Part shown: in pieces, positions 16,719 to 25,664 of the stretch
How the letters are laid out: each line of letters opens with the position of its first letter
How positions within the stretch are numbered: the stretch's first letter is position 1
DNA from: Microcystis aeruginosa FD4
Lineage (GTDB): Bacteria; Cyanobacteriota; Cyanobacteriia; Cyanobacteriales; Microcystaceae
Assembly (NCBI RefSeq): GCF_009792235.1
Contig: NZ_CP046973.1
Span: 62,001 to 126,000, forward strand
Direction: 5' to 3'
Length of the DNA: 64,000 bases
Translations under genes and position numbers: made by a program
Notes under the pieces: model-generated
What the model was told of the DNA's origin: nothing
Seen by the model: the letters and a program-made list of their open reading frames with translations, nothing else
The model's database searches: none

Positions 16719-17682
16719 TTAGGATACAGCTAATCGTCGTAGTAGAAGTCGAAGAAAACAGAGATGAATTTTGGTAGTGGAGTGCTGTAAAGTACGCTCA
16801 AAATTTTTGACTAAAGATTTGCAGCGTTCCATCCAAGAATTACTTCTTTCAATCACCCATCGAGTTTTTACAGGTACGAATCCTGATAAACCCTTCTCCG
16901 CTTTTTCGGTTTTTGACGGTTTTGGAGACAGTTCAAACTGAATTTTAGTCATTATCTCTGGATAGACCTTAACCAACTCTTTCTCTATTTTGTCAGGATG
17001 ATAACCATTATCTAGAAGAATAGTCGTCTTAGGCAGTTCCGACGGTTTTAACTTGAAATAGTCAATACCTCAAGTTAACAACTCAATCAATCCTTGGTCA
17101 TCAGATAGGTTGGCGGGAGTACAATGAGCGAAAAAGGGAAAACCAAGACTATCCGTCGCTAGATGACGTTTAATTCCATTGGTGCACTTGTAGAAACAAA
17201 ATCCTTTCGTCTCCACACTCGCATTACAGGTATTTTTGACGGCTTGAGAATCAATCATAATTAGAGCAGCAATTCTCATTTTGAAACGATTTTGCGTTGT
17301 TTCAGCGACCTAGAGATTCGTTAAGAATTATTAACCCCTCTAGGTGCAAGGGTTTTAATGTCATGAAACCTTAAAATGAGAATTGCTGTAATTAGAGTCG
17401 TCCACAAGTTTTTTTTTCTTGTTGTCGTAATCGGCGATGTAATTCTTCCCTTATTTTTTGGATGATTCCCTGACTTCTCCACTGTTTATAATGCCAGAAC
17501 ACGGTGGAGTAGGGGGGGAAATCTTTCGGGAGGTCACCCCAATTACAGCCATTTTTGAGTTGATAGAAAATAGCGTCTAAAATCTGTCGTTTTGTCCATT
17601 TGGGCGGACAAGTCAATTTCTTCTTTGGCAATAGCGGTTCTACGATAGACCACTCTTCATCCGTCATACTACTTGAGTACAT
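16719..17682 (-). pseudogene. IS5-family transposase broken by a MITE and a stop
   Basis: Three pieces on the minus strand make one transposase. The N-terminal part (17682-17392, MTDEEWSIVEPLLP, DUF4096 type) is followed by a 122-bp MITE. The middle part (from 17255 on) carries IDSQAVKN, the first catalytic Asp region, and ends at TGA 17070-17072. The same frame then reads on (GIDYFKLKP, LLDNGYHPD) into a C-terminal part with RWVIERSNSW to the end at 16719. Removing the MITE leaves the first and second parts in different frames next to a run of nine A, so the intact ancestor probably used a programmed frameshift, as in IS427-group elements. The stop codon is a second inactivating change. Confidence 0.85.
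17267..17388. mobile_element. 122-bp MITE inserted in the IS5 transposase
   Basis: The ends CAGCAATTCTCATTTT and AAAATGAGAATTGCTG are perfect 16-bp inverted repeats. The 9-bp sequence TAATTAGAG flanks both sides (17258-17266 and 17389-17397) as a target duplication. The inside has no ORF but holds a smaller inverted repeat, CCTAGAG with CTCTAGG. Boundaries are exact. Confidence 0.92.
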
Positions 17683-17802
17683 TTAGCTGACTCCTCCATT
17701 GATTTTTTGGGACGACTAGACGGTGACGCATTCACAAAACGGGGTTCCGACTAAAGTATTGCCGCTCGCGCAGGCTAGAGACTCTCTCCCCTGAAACCTA
17801 TA

Positions 17803-18756
17803 ATGGACAAGGTTTTCGCGTCACCTTTTCAGCAAGGGCATCTACATTATAAAAGATACCAAATGGATTCTATAGAACAGGCTTCCGCTGGACATATCAA
17901 AGGTGCTGAATCATTACACCACGCGATTCGAGAGCATGGTTCGGATACTTTTGAAATACGAGAAATAGATCGAGGAACTTGTAAAAAAGTTCTTGAGAAT
18001 AAAGAGAGAGCGTGGATCGAAAAACTAAATACTTTGGTTCCCAATGGATATAATATTTCTACAGGTGGGGTCAGCGGTGGATCGCACAAAAAAGTCACCT
18101 ATATCGATGACATCCGCTTTGAAAGTGTAGAACAAGCTTCAATATATCTCTCTAGGACTCGAAATATTAGCCTTTCTGCGGCGAAAAAAAGGATTAGTCT
18201 AGGGCGTATCGATATTAAAACTCCTGCCAAACCTGGCGAAAGCCTAGTAAAAACACAAGTTTACAAAGCTTGGAGCCGAATAATTCACTGTGTGATAAAT
18301 CCCAATTCCAAAGACTATATACCAGGAGTTGAAGTTCATGATTCATGGCGTGATTTTAAGCGGTTCCTACAAGATGTTGGTCATCCCCCTGAAAAAAATA
18401 TGGTATTTTCTAGGCTAGATAAAAACCAAGGATTTTTTCCAGAAAATTGTGCTTGGCTTAGGAGAAGTGAGGCAAGTAGGCTCAATGCCGAACAAACCCA
18501 AAAGAAAGGTAAGCTTAGGAAAAACAAAGATAAAAATAATCGGGAAATTATGAATCACAAAGTAAAAAGTTTATCTGATTGTATGGAAATACAACTCGAA
18601 TTATCTTTAGATCTATCAGTAGGTACAGCAGATAGAATTATTGTTGAAGGTATTCAAACTCAAGACCGGAAACCTACGAAAACTTTTTTTCAAACCGCAA
18701 AATCTTTACAATTGCAAGGAGAGCCGGATTGGTCGGTTCAAATCGACGATCGATAA
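17803..18756 (+). CDS. GIY-YIG/HNH-like homing endonuclease, N-terminus truncated
   Basis: The 317-residue frame looks like a modular homing endonuclease. Residues about 25-90 match the second half of a GIY-YIG nuclease (SLHHAIREHGSDTFEI, NKERAWIEKL, PNGYNISTGG). Residues 97-135 resemble a NUMOD-type DNA-binding repeat (FESVEQASIYLS). Residues 150-230 match the W..M/RC..NP..Y...V...W.DF..F..DMG domain of many phage proteins, with SRLDKNQGFFPENCAWL as the LDRIDNNGNYSPENC equivalent. The GIY and YIG strands are missing, so the start was probably lost when the IS upstream was inserted. The last 90 residues are Lys-rich and unrecognised. Confidence 0.6.
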   Translation: MDKVFASPFQQGHLHYKRYQMDSIEQASAGHIKGAESLHHAIREHGSDTFEIREIDRGTCKKVLENKERAWIEKLNTLVPNGYNISTGGVSGGSHKKVTYIDDIRFESVEQASIYLSRTRNISLSAAKKRISLGRIDIKTPAKPGESLVKTQVYKAWSRIIHCVINPNSKDYIPGVEVHDSWRDFKRFLQDVGHPPEKNMVFSRLDKNQGFFPENCAWLRRSEASRLNAEQTQKKGKLRKNKDKNNREIMNHKVKSLSDCMEIQLELSLDLSVGTADRIIVEGIQTQDRKPTKTFFQTAKSLQLQGEPDWSVQIDDR

Positions 18757-18870
18757 TCGGGTTTCCCTTGCTCGCTCGAAATCCTGACAGATCGATCGCT
18801 TCCTCGTGAAAATTATCCTAGAAATCTATTCCCAAGTAAAAGCGAATCGAGAACATTTTTTAACCCGCTC

Positions 18871-20574
18871 TCAAACAAAGTCGGATTTCCAAATATGAAC
18901 CGCTCGTCGGGCTAAACTTTCTTGACGTTTAGCGATCGTGTCCGGTGTCCATTCCTCTGGTACTATATTTCTCGCTAGAGCATAATCGCTTTGTTGGTAA
19001 ATCTCTTGTTTATCTGTATAGTATTGATTGCCGATTTGACGATTCAAATTAGCTTCTAAAGGAATCAAGTTACCGATCCGATAGGTCATTTCCTCGATCT
19101 CGTTATCGAGAAAGTGAACGCGCCATCGATCGCTCGGCGATTCTGGTAGAATATGCTCGATCGAGAATCCATCTTCCGCTATATTAGATCGACCCGATTC
19201 GTCCATTTCTAATTTCCAGAGAATATATCGAACCAGTTTTTTCTTTTGACCTCTGGTAGAAATCGAAAGAATCGAAAAATCCTGCACGAACTTAGTATCC
19301 GTGACATAAACCGAACGCAAGCCCTCGAAAACTTGCCTCGGAGTCGTCATTTCGCCATTATTTATGGCGATTGCTATCTTATTATAAATCCCTTCTAGCT
19401 CATTCGGGTTAAGACTACTGACAATCGTGTATCGAAACGAAATTATACAAACCAATTTTAGTAGGCGGGTGAAGTTCTCGCTTGAAAATTTATTGTATGC
19501 CGAGAATAAAACTGGATAGGCTTGTTTTACGCCAAATAGTTCAATTTCTCGAATATAAGGGATATTATCTGGAGTATCTTGCCAGAATTCATCATTGGGA
19601 TTATTAAGAGCGATAAAAAGACCACTATATTCTTCGAGTTGTTCGAGTAATTTAAACGCGCTTTCAGCGTTTTGTATAGACTCTCGAACCCTTTTAAATA
19701 AACGTTCCCGTCTTACTCTCGTCCGCGTGAGGCTGAGATAGTAACGTAGGAACTCGGGGAATTTTTCCATTGTAACGGTATCAATAATTCCTCTCCACTG
19801 TCGTTGTCCTTCTCGCAAATCATCCGCCCCTCGGAAAAGAGAAAACAAATAATTTTTTAATAGATCGGTTGAACTTAGCTCTATCCCTCTAGCGTTTAGG
19901 GTCTCGAAAACCGTATACGCATTCAATTCATCTTCAACATTAATCTGAATAAATAAGAGTCTTTTGGCAACGGTATCCGTTAAAAAAATTGCCAGTTCTT
20001 TTCCACTGTTAACTACGCTTGTAAGCTTTTGCAATGAATCGGAAAAGTATTGAAAAGCTTTCCATAGGAGTTGGTTGGATTTTGCGAGCGATCGAGGATT
20101 GCGAGGAGGTCTAAAGTTAATGAGACGACTTTGATAAAAATCATTATTATTTTCATTCAAAATTAATTTACTAGATTCTTTTAAAGAACCCAGATCTTTA
20201 TTACTCAAATAACCGCTTTTGAGAAGCCGTTGTCGTTCTCTATTCGCTTCCGCTTCTTCCCCCCGATCGATTAACGTTTGAATTTTTTCGATAATCGCTA
20301 TAGCGAGAATACTAATCGTTACCAATCGTTGTTGTCCGTCAATAATTGTAAAATCCGTATCCGATCGCTGGGAACCCTGTAAAACGATCGCTCCCATGTA
20401 ATGACTAGAATCGGGGTTTTCATAGAGCGTTTGAATATCCTGCCAGAGATCTTCCCAATTTTCTTCCTTCCACGAATAATCTCTTTGAAAAGGGGGAACT
20501 CGGTAGATTTTGCCATTGCCGATGAGATCGCTAAAATTGCTGGTTCGGGTATCTAATAGATGAGTACGGGGCAT
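18871..20574 (-). CDS. DUF262/DUF1524 protein, GmrSD-like
   Basis: The 567-residue protein joins an N-terminal DUF262 domain (ParB-like) with YRVPPFQRDYSW near residue 25 and FTIIDGQQRLVT near 76 to a C-terminal DUF1524 HNH-type domain with SIEHILPES and IGNLIPLEANLN. This is the domain order of GmrSD-type type IV restriction enzymes, which cut modified phage DNA using nucleotide hydrolysis by the DUF262 part; that the present protein does so is inference. A TnpB element sits about 37 bp before its start and may separate it from its promoter. The gene lies among other mobile and defence-like genes. Confidence 0.82.
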   Translation of the reverse strand: MPRTHLLDTRTSNFSDLIGNGKIYRVPPFQRDYSWKEENWEDLWQDIQTLYENPDSSHYMGAIVLQGSQRSDTDFTIIDGQQRLVTISILAIAIIEKIQTLIDRGEEAEANRERQRLLKSGYLSNKDLGSLKESSKLILNENNNDFYQSRLINFRPPRNPRSLAKSNQLLWKAFQYFSDSLQKLTSVVNSGKELAIFLTDTVAKRLLFIQINVEDELNAYTVFETLNARGIELSSTDLLKNYLFSLFRGADDLREGQRQWRGIIDTVTMEKFPEFLRYYLSLTRTRVRRERLFKRVRESIQNAESAFKLLEQLEEYSGLFIALNNPNDEFWQDTPDNIPYIREIELFGVKQAYPVLFSAYNKFSSENFTRLLKLVCIISFRYTIVSSLNPNELEGIYNKIAIAINNGEMTTPRQVFEGLRSVYVTDTKFVQDFSILSISTRGQKKKLVRYILWKLEMDESGRSNIAEDGFSIEHILPESPSDRWRVHFLDNEIEEMTYRIGNLIPLEANLNRQIGNQYYTDKQEIYQQSDYALARNIVPEEWTPDTIAKRQESLARRAVHIWKSDFV

Positions 20575-20689
20575 AGGTTCGATCGGCAGTCAGTTCATCG
20601 AAAATTTTGGGTCTGAAACCCCGTCGTTCTACGACGGCTTTACTGTTAAATATTAACACATTTACGAAATATATGCTAAAATGTGAGGC

Positions 20690-21877
20690 ATGGAAAAAGC
20701 CTATTCGTTTCGATTTTACCCCACACCCGAACAAGAGTCGCTATTGCGGCGCACTTTGGGCTGTGTAAGATTGGTTTACAATAAAGCTCTCCATCTCAGA
20801 ACACAAGCATGGTACGAAAAGCAAGAAAGAGTAGGATATACTGAAACCTCTTCAATGCTAACTGATTGGAAAAAGCAAGAAGAATTAGACTTTTTAAACG
20901 AAGTAAGCTGTGTACCTTTACAACAAGGGTTAAGACACCTACAAACAGCTTTCACTAACTTCTTTGCTGGTCGTACTAAGTATCCTAACTTTAAGAAAAA
21001 ACATCAGGGAGGAAGTGCCGAATTTACTAAGTCAGCTTTTAAATTTAAAGACAAACAAATCTATTTAGCCAAATGCACAGAACCTTTACCTATTCGATGG
21101 TCAAGACAAATACCAGAAGCTTGTGAACCAAGCACAGTAACAGTCAGATTACATCCTTCTGGGCGTTGGCATATCTCAATAAGATTTGATGACCCAACAA
21201 TTAAGCCATTACCAGTAACAGATAAAGCCATCGGAATTGACTTAGGAATTAGTAGCCTAGTAATTACCAGCGATGGTGACAAAGTGTCTAATCCTAAGCA
21301 TTTTAAAAAGCATTATCAGAGACTGCGAAGAGCATCGAAAAGCCTTTCTCGAAAACAGAAAGGTTCAAAAAATCGGGAAAAAGCGAGAATCAAAGTAGCC
21401 AAAATTCACGCCCAAATTACTGATAGTAGAAAAGACCATTTACACAAGCTAACCACTCAATTAGTTCGTGAAAACCAAACGATTGTAGTTGAGAATTTAG
21501 CCGTCAAGAATCTGGTCAAAAACCCGAAATTATCTCAGGCAATATCTGACGTTAGTTGGGGAGAAATTACCCGACAATTAGCCTATAAATGCCGTTGGTA
21601 TGGGAGAAATTACCTCGAAGTAGATAGATGGTTTCCTAGCTCTAAAAGGTGTAGTAATTGCGGGTATATTGCTGAGAAGATGCCGTTAAATATTCGAGAA
21701 TGGGATTGTCCAGACTGTGGGACACACCATGACCGAGATATTAACGCTAGTAAAAACATTTTGGCCGCAGGACTTGCGGTGTCAGTCTGTAGAGCGACCA
21801 TAAGACCAGAACAGAGTAAATCTGTTAAGGCAGGTGCGGAACCCCGCAAGGGAAAGAAGCAGAAACCTAAATCGTGA
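20690..21877 (+). CDS. tnpB: TnpB RNA-guided endonuclease
   Basis: The 395-residue protein is an IS605-type TnpB (Cas12 ancestor) that cuts DNA guided by an RNA made from the element's right end. The N-terminus YSFRFYPTPEQESLLRRTLG is typical. The RuvC residues are visible as Asp in GIDLGISSL, Glu in VVENLAVKNL and Asp in HDRDINASKN. The zinc ribbon has CSNCGY and CPDCG. All three catalytic positions are intact, so the protein may be active. The C-terminal tail is Lys-rich. Confidence 0.93.
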   Translation: MEKAYSFRFYPTPEQESLLRRTLGCVRLVYNKALHLRTQAWYEKQERVGYTETSSMLTDWKKQEELDFLNEVSCVPLQQGLRHLQTAFTNFFAGRTKYPNFKKKHQGGSAEFTKSAFKFKDKQIYLAKCTEPLPIRWSRQIPEACEPSTVTVRLHPSGRWHISIRFDDPTIKPLPVTDKAIGIDLGISSLVITSDGDKVSNPKHFKKHYQRLRRASKSLSRKQKGSKNREKARIKVAKIHAQITDSRKDHLHKLTTQLVRENQTIVVENLAVKNLVKNPKLSQAISDVSWGEITRQLAYKCRWYGRNYLEVDRWFPSSKRCSNCGYIAEKMPLNIREWDCPDCGTHHDRDINASKNILAAGLAVSVCRATIRPEQSKSVKAGAEPRKGKKQKPKS

Positions 21878-21920
21878 GGTTTGGGAATCACCGTCCGTTT
21901 ACGGCGGTGAGGATGTCAAC
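21800..21920 (+). ncRNA. Likely omega RNA (right-end guide scaffold) of the TnpB element
   Basis: For this family the guide RNA scaffold overlaps the 3' end of tnpB and runs to the right end, with the guide read from flanking DNA. Here the terminal hairpin at 21888-21910 and the GGATGTCAAC tail fit. The guide would begin with the bases after about 21920. The 5' limit is not visible from sequence. Confidence 0.45.
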
Positions 21921-21971
21921 ACTTCTAACTTACCAAATATCAGCCGATCGTTTACCCGTGTTAAAAACCAC

Positions 21972-21999
21972 CAAAAAAAGGATGGCCTCGCGGCCATCC
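21972..21999 (-). terminator. Terminator of the rbc operon
   Basis: On the minus strand, downstream of rbcS, GGATGGCC and GGCCATCC form an 8-bp GC-rich stem with a 4-base loop, followed by a run of T. Confidence 0.82.
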
Positions 22000-22025
22000 C
22001 TACAAACCTTTAAACTACAGCCAAA

Positions 22026-22361
22026 TTAGTAGCGGCCAGCATTGGGTTTATGAACAATAAAGCTCATGGTTTGACATTGTTTGATGTTATCAAAAGCGAT
22101 AACGCGGATGTAGCAATCAGAATATTCAGTGCGGCACTCGCGAACTTCATTAAGAACTTCTTGGGGACCAGAAACAGAGAATAAAGGCAGTTTCCACATC
22201 GTCCAATGATAATCTGCGGGTTTGGGATCTTTTTCAAATTCCACAGCAGGAATATAACCCTGATCGATCATGTATTGAATTTGTTTAGCAATTTGTTGAT
22301 CGGTGAGGGGGGGCAAGTAGGAGAGAGTTTCGTAACGCTTCTCTTTAGGTAAAGTTTTCAT
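22026..22361 (-). CDS. rbcS: Rubisco small subunit
   Basis: The 111-residue small subunit of form IB Rubisco. It shows the usual N-terminal KRYETLSYLPPLT, the region QIQYMIDQGYIPAVEF and the motif YHWTMWKLPLF, and ends after NPCQ-like residues and FIVHKPNAGRY. Eight small subunits cap the L8 core in the carboxysome. It is the last gene of rbcL-rbcX-rbcS, 15 bp after rbcX, with a terminator downstream. Confidence 0.98.
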   Translation of the reverse strand: MKTLPKEKRYETLSYLPPLTDQQIAKQIQYMIDQGYIPAVEFEKDPKPADYHWTMWKLPLFSVSGPQEVLNEVRECRTEYSDCYIRVIAFDNIKQCQTMSFIVHKPNAGRY

Positions 22362-22376
22362 GGGTTTCTTGATTCC

Positions 22377-22775
22377 TTATGGGTTGGGTAGATCATCAAC
22401 ATCGAGATTTAATTCCGATGTCTCTGGTTGACTTATAGCAGTACGGGTGAGACGTTCCAAAAGTTGCCGACGATGTTCGGTATTGTCATTAATAATTCCC
22501 GTTTTTACCATCTCTGGCAAGAACTCTAAAACCTGTTCGGCTAAATGTTCTCTTACCGTCATGATCCGCAAAACTAACTCTTTATTCTCAGTCATTAACC
22601 CCGCAATATAGGCCTCGCCATCCTGAATGGAATGGCTAGAAGTATAGTGACTCAGCCAAATAGCTAAAGTGGGATTAGTTTCTGACAATTGATCGATAAT
22701 CGTGCGAACCGCTTGGTAAGTTAGGTAACTTTGTAAGACTTTCGCGGTATCTTGAACAACTTTTTTCGGATACAT
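22377..22775 (-). CDS. rbcX: Rubisco assembly chaperone RbcX
   Basis: RbcX is a small all-helical homodimer that binds the C-terminal peptide of RbcL and helps form L8 cores. The 132-residue product begins MYPKKVVQDTAKVLQSYLTYQAV, and has NPTLAIWLSHYTS and the DGEAYIAGL segment seen in the family. Its place between rbcL and rbcS is the standard cyanobacterial order. A 130-bp gap with a CTTGCC-GGCAAG hairpin separates it from rbcL. Confidence 0.95.
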   Translation of the reverse strand: MYPKKVVQDTAKVLQSYLTYQAVRTIIDQLSETNPTLAIWLSHYTSSHSIQDGEAYIAGLMTENKELVLRIMTVREHLAEQVLEFLPEMVKTGIINDNTEHRRQLLERLTRTAISQPETSELNLDVDDLPNP

Positions 22776-22905
22776 TTTATACAGTTTTCAGTTATTGGCT
22801 AGGCAGTTATCAGTGTTGAAATTCTAACCACTGCTTGCCGATTTTGGGCAAGTCCCCGGCATTATTTTCCACCGATAACTGCTAACAACCTTCTGAAGGG
22901 CTGTA

Positions 22906-24321
22906 TTAGAGGGTATCCATAGCCTCGAACTCGAATTTAATTTCTTTCCAGAGTTCGCAAGCGGCAGCCAGTTCAGGACTCCAACGGCAAGCTTCCCGGA
23001 TAACGTCGTTACCTTCGCGGGCCAAGGAGCGTCCTTCGTTACGAGCTTGGATACAAGCTTCCAGAGCCACACGGTTAGCGGTGGCACCGGGTGCGTTACC
23101 CCAGGGGTGGCCGAGGGTTCCACCACCGAACTGTAAGCAGGAATCGTCACCGAAGATTTCCACCAGCGCCGGCATATGCCAAACGTGGATACCACCGGAA
23201 GCAACGGGCATTACCCCGGGTAAGGAAGCGTAGTCTTGGGTGAAGAAAATACCACGAGCGCGATCTTCTTCTACATAGTCTTCACGCATCAGGTCAACAA
23301 AACCCATCGTGATTCCGCGTTCACCTTCGAGTTTACCGACAACGGTTCCAGAGTGGAGGTGATCACCACCAGAGAGACGTAAGCACTTAGCTAAAACGCG
23401 GAAGTGGATACCATGATTTTTCTGACGGTCGATAACCGCGTGCATTGCCCGGTGAATGTGGAGCAGTAACCCTTTGTCGCGGCAGAATTTCGCCAGGGTG
23501 GTGTTAGCGGTGAAACCACCGGTGAGGTAGTCGTGCATGATGATCGGGGTTTTGATTTCGGCGGCGAATTCAGCCCGTTGCATCATCTGCTCGCAGGTAG
23601 GAGCGGTTACGTTTAAGTAATGTCCTTTAACTTCGTTGGTTTCTGCTTGGGATTTAACGATCGCCTCTTGGACAAAGAGGAAACGATCGCGCCAACGCAT
23701 GAAGGGTTGAGAGTTAATATTTTCGTCGTCTTTGGTGAAGTCTAAACCACCGCGGAGACATTCATAAACGGCACGACCGTAGTTTTTAGCGGAAAGGCCG
23801 AGTTTGGGTTTGATGGTGCAACCGAGTAGGGGGCGACCGTATTTGTTTAATTTGTCCCGTTCAACGGTGATACCGTGGGGAGGACCTTGGAAGGTTTTGA
23901 TTAAAGCGACGGGGAAACGGATATCTTCTAAACGGAGACCGCGTAGAGCTTTGAAACCGAAAACGTTACCAACGATCGAGGTGAGGATGTTGGTGACGGA
24001 ACCTTCTTCAAATAGATCTAAAGGATAGGCAACGAAACAGAAGAACTGGTTATCTTCGTTGGGTACGGGTTCGATATCATAACAACGACCTTTATAGCGA
24101 TCGAGGTCGGTTAAGTTATCGGTCCAAACGGTGGTCCAGGTACCTGTGGAAGATTCCGCCGCTACCGCCGCACCTGCTTCTTCAGGAGGAACTCCGGGTT
24201 GGGGTGTTACCCGGAAGCAAGCTAGTAGATCGGTATCTTTGGGGGTGTAGTCGGGGGTGTAGTAGGTCAGGCGGTAGTCTTTTACGCCGGCCTGGAAACC
24301 TTTGGATTTGGCTTGCACCAT
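22906..24321 (-). CDS. rbcL: Rubisco large subunit, form IB
   Basis: This catalytic subunit carboxylates ribulose-1,5-bisphosphate. The 471-residue sequence has the active-site GGLDFTKDDENINSQPF segment with the carbamylated Lys, the KPKLGLS motif and GGDHLHSGTVVGKLEG with loop 6 nearby. N-terminus MVQAKSKGFQAGVKDYRLTYY and C-terminus FEFEAMDTL are form IB. AGGAGGA lies about 11 bases before the ATG. It is transcribed in the same direction as the ccm genes upstream. Confidence 0.99.
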   Translation of the reverse strand: MVQAKSKGFQAGVKDYRLTYYTPDYTPKDTDLLACFRVTPQPGVPPEEAGAAVAAESSTGTWTTVWTDNLTDLDRYKGRCYDIEPVPNEDNQFFCFVAYPLDLFEEGSVTNILTSIVGNVFGFKALRGLRLEDIRFPVALIKTFQGPPHGITVERDKLNKYGRPLLGCTIKPKLGLSAKNYGRAVYECLRGGLDFTKDDENINSQPFMRWRDRFLFVQEAIVKSQAETNEVKGHYLNVTAPTCEQMMQRAEFAAEIKTPIIMHDYLTGGFTANTTLAKFCRDKGLLLHIHRAMHAVIDRQKNHGIHFRVLAKCLRLSGGDHLHSGTVVGKLEGERGITMGFVDLMREDYVEEDRARGIFFTQDYASLPGVMPVASGGIHVWHMPALVEIFGDDSCLQFGGGTLGHPWGNAPGATANRVALEACIQARNEGRSLAREGNDVIREACRWSPELAAACELWKEIKFEFEAMDTL

Positions 24322-24871
24322 TGGGATTATTCCTCCATAAACTGCATGATTAGTCGCACCTGTAAAATCTCGCCGTCAACCGACATAGATTTTTCTTAAG
24401 CTCCTTTCCCCTGCTGCCAGGAGCGAAGTTAGGGAGCAATTTTCACTAATGTTTTTTTCAACTGATCATCTTAACACGAACTTTATCCTATTCTGATCAT
24501 TTTTTTCCCTATCTCTAAAATTTTGATTGTTTTTTTTTCTCGGGGGGATTAGTTTCTTTAATCTGTCGTCATCTAACTTTGATAATCTCTACAAAAACAC
24601 AAAAAAATCAACAAAAATTTACCTGATTGACACGCAGAAACTTCTGCTCATCAGGCTTTGAGCGATTAAAACTACTCTTTAATTGAGGAAGATTATCAAT
24701 AATTACAACCTCAAAAAATTGTCGGCAATCGCTAAATATTAACTGGATTTCTAAGCAATTATACCCAGTACCTAGAGGACAGTTAGACAGCAGTGAACTC
24801 TAGATAAATTAGGTCTAATTACTCAGTAATTATTGTTGAGATTTTTGGCTTGTGAACGATTATTTTCCCCT
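24322..24871 (-). promoter_or_regulatory. rbc operon leader and promoter region
   Basis: The 550-bp gap between ccmN and rbcL has no ORF. It is AT-rich, ends with a strong GGAGGA next to rbcL, and holds a GATCAT/ATGATC-like palindromic AACTGATCATC segment near 24460. A long 5' leader is common for rbcL in cyanobacteria, so the promoter is expected here, but I cannot place it. Confidence 0.5.
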
Positions 24872-25534
24872 TCAAGAATTATGGTTATTGTTGCCATTAA
24901 AACGATGACGTTCTGGAAATAGCGTGACCAATAACTGATTGATATAGACCTTTCCGACCACAGATGCTTGATTCGGTTGGTTAGTAGTAGATGCTTGTTC
25001 TCTGGTTTCTGGAGGACTGGCCTCGGCGACCATTTCCTCGCCATCCCAAGGACTGGCCACGGTTTCGGCCACCGCTTCCTCCACTGACGGCACTGGGGAC
25101 ACTTGACTGACTACGGGTTCCGGTTCCGGTAAAGGGGGTCTTTCCGGTTCCGATCGGGTCGCTGACACCTCGATGGTAATTTGACGGGAAGTATCTCCGA
25201 TCAGTGAACCGGACGGCACGAGCGACATCGCTGCCACAGAAGCATTAAAAATCGTTGTGGTTGACCCAATACAGGCATTCTCACCGATTTCACCCCGACC
25301 GACAATCAGAACACCTGTACCTAAAATTGCCCCTGCACCGATAGCAATAACACCCTGATAGGCGGTTAAAATCGTTCCCATACCCAGGCAAGCACCCGCA
25401 CCGATAATTATTTGGCTATTGGGGGCTGCTCGGAGAATCACCCCCGGAGCCACGATCGCACTCTCATCAATGGTTACATCACCATTGACATAGAATTCCG
25501 AGCGGCTAATAGGTTGAACGGGGGGTAAGGACAT
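24872..25534 (-). CDS. ccmN: Carboxysome assembly protein CcmN
   Basis: CcmN links the CcmM-Rubisco core to the CcmK shell. Residues about 10-115 make a left-handed beta-helix with hexapeptide repeats (AIVAPGVILRA, GAGACLGMGT, GAGAILGTGV). A Pro/Glu/Ser-rich linker of about 70 residues follows. The C-terminal amphipathic encapsulation peptide is visible as VVGKVYINQLLVTLFPER, which binds shell proteins. Length 220 is larger than the 160 residues of Synechococcus CcmN because of the linker. It is the last gene of the ccm cluster. Confidence 0.92.
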   Translation of the reverse strand: MSLPPVQPISRSEFYVNGDVTIDESAIVAPGVILRAAPNSQIIIGAGACLGMGTILTAYQGVIAIGAGAILGTGVLIVGRGEIGENACIGSTTTIFNASVAAMSLVPSGSLIGDTSRQITIEVSATRSEPERPPLPEPEPVVSQVSPVPSVEEAVAETVASPWDGEEMVAEASPPETREQASTTNQPNQASVVGKVYINQLLVTLFPERHRFNGNNNHNS

Positions 25535-25664
25535 AATTGACAGTGATCAGTGATCAGTGACCAGTGATCAGGGGTTAGGGGGTAGGGGTTAGAGTTTCGG
25601 GGATTTTTCCCGATCCGCCAACACCTAACACCTATCTCCGTTCACCAATTACCGAGTCCTGAAA

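Larger units (their letters stand above)
20611..21920 (+). mobile_element. IS605-type element carrying only tnpB
   Basis: Hairpins mark both ends. On the left CCGTCGT (20621-20627) pairs with ACGACGG (20631-20637); on the right TCACCG-T-CCGT-TT-ACGG-CGGTGA spans 21888-21910, then GGATGTCAAC. No tnpA (Y1 transposase) is present, so the element would need one in trans. There are no terminal inverted repeats, as expected for this family. End points are approximate by a few bases. Confidence 0.75.

Noticed and set aside
22824..23204. Minus-strand ORF overlapping the end of rbcL
   Set aside because: Alternative frame of the highly conserved rbcL 3' region with no independent support.
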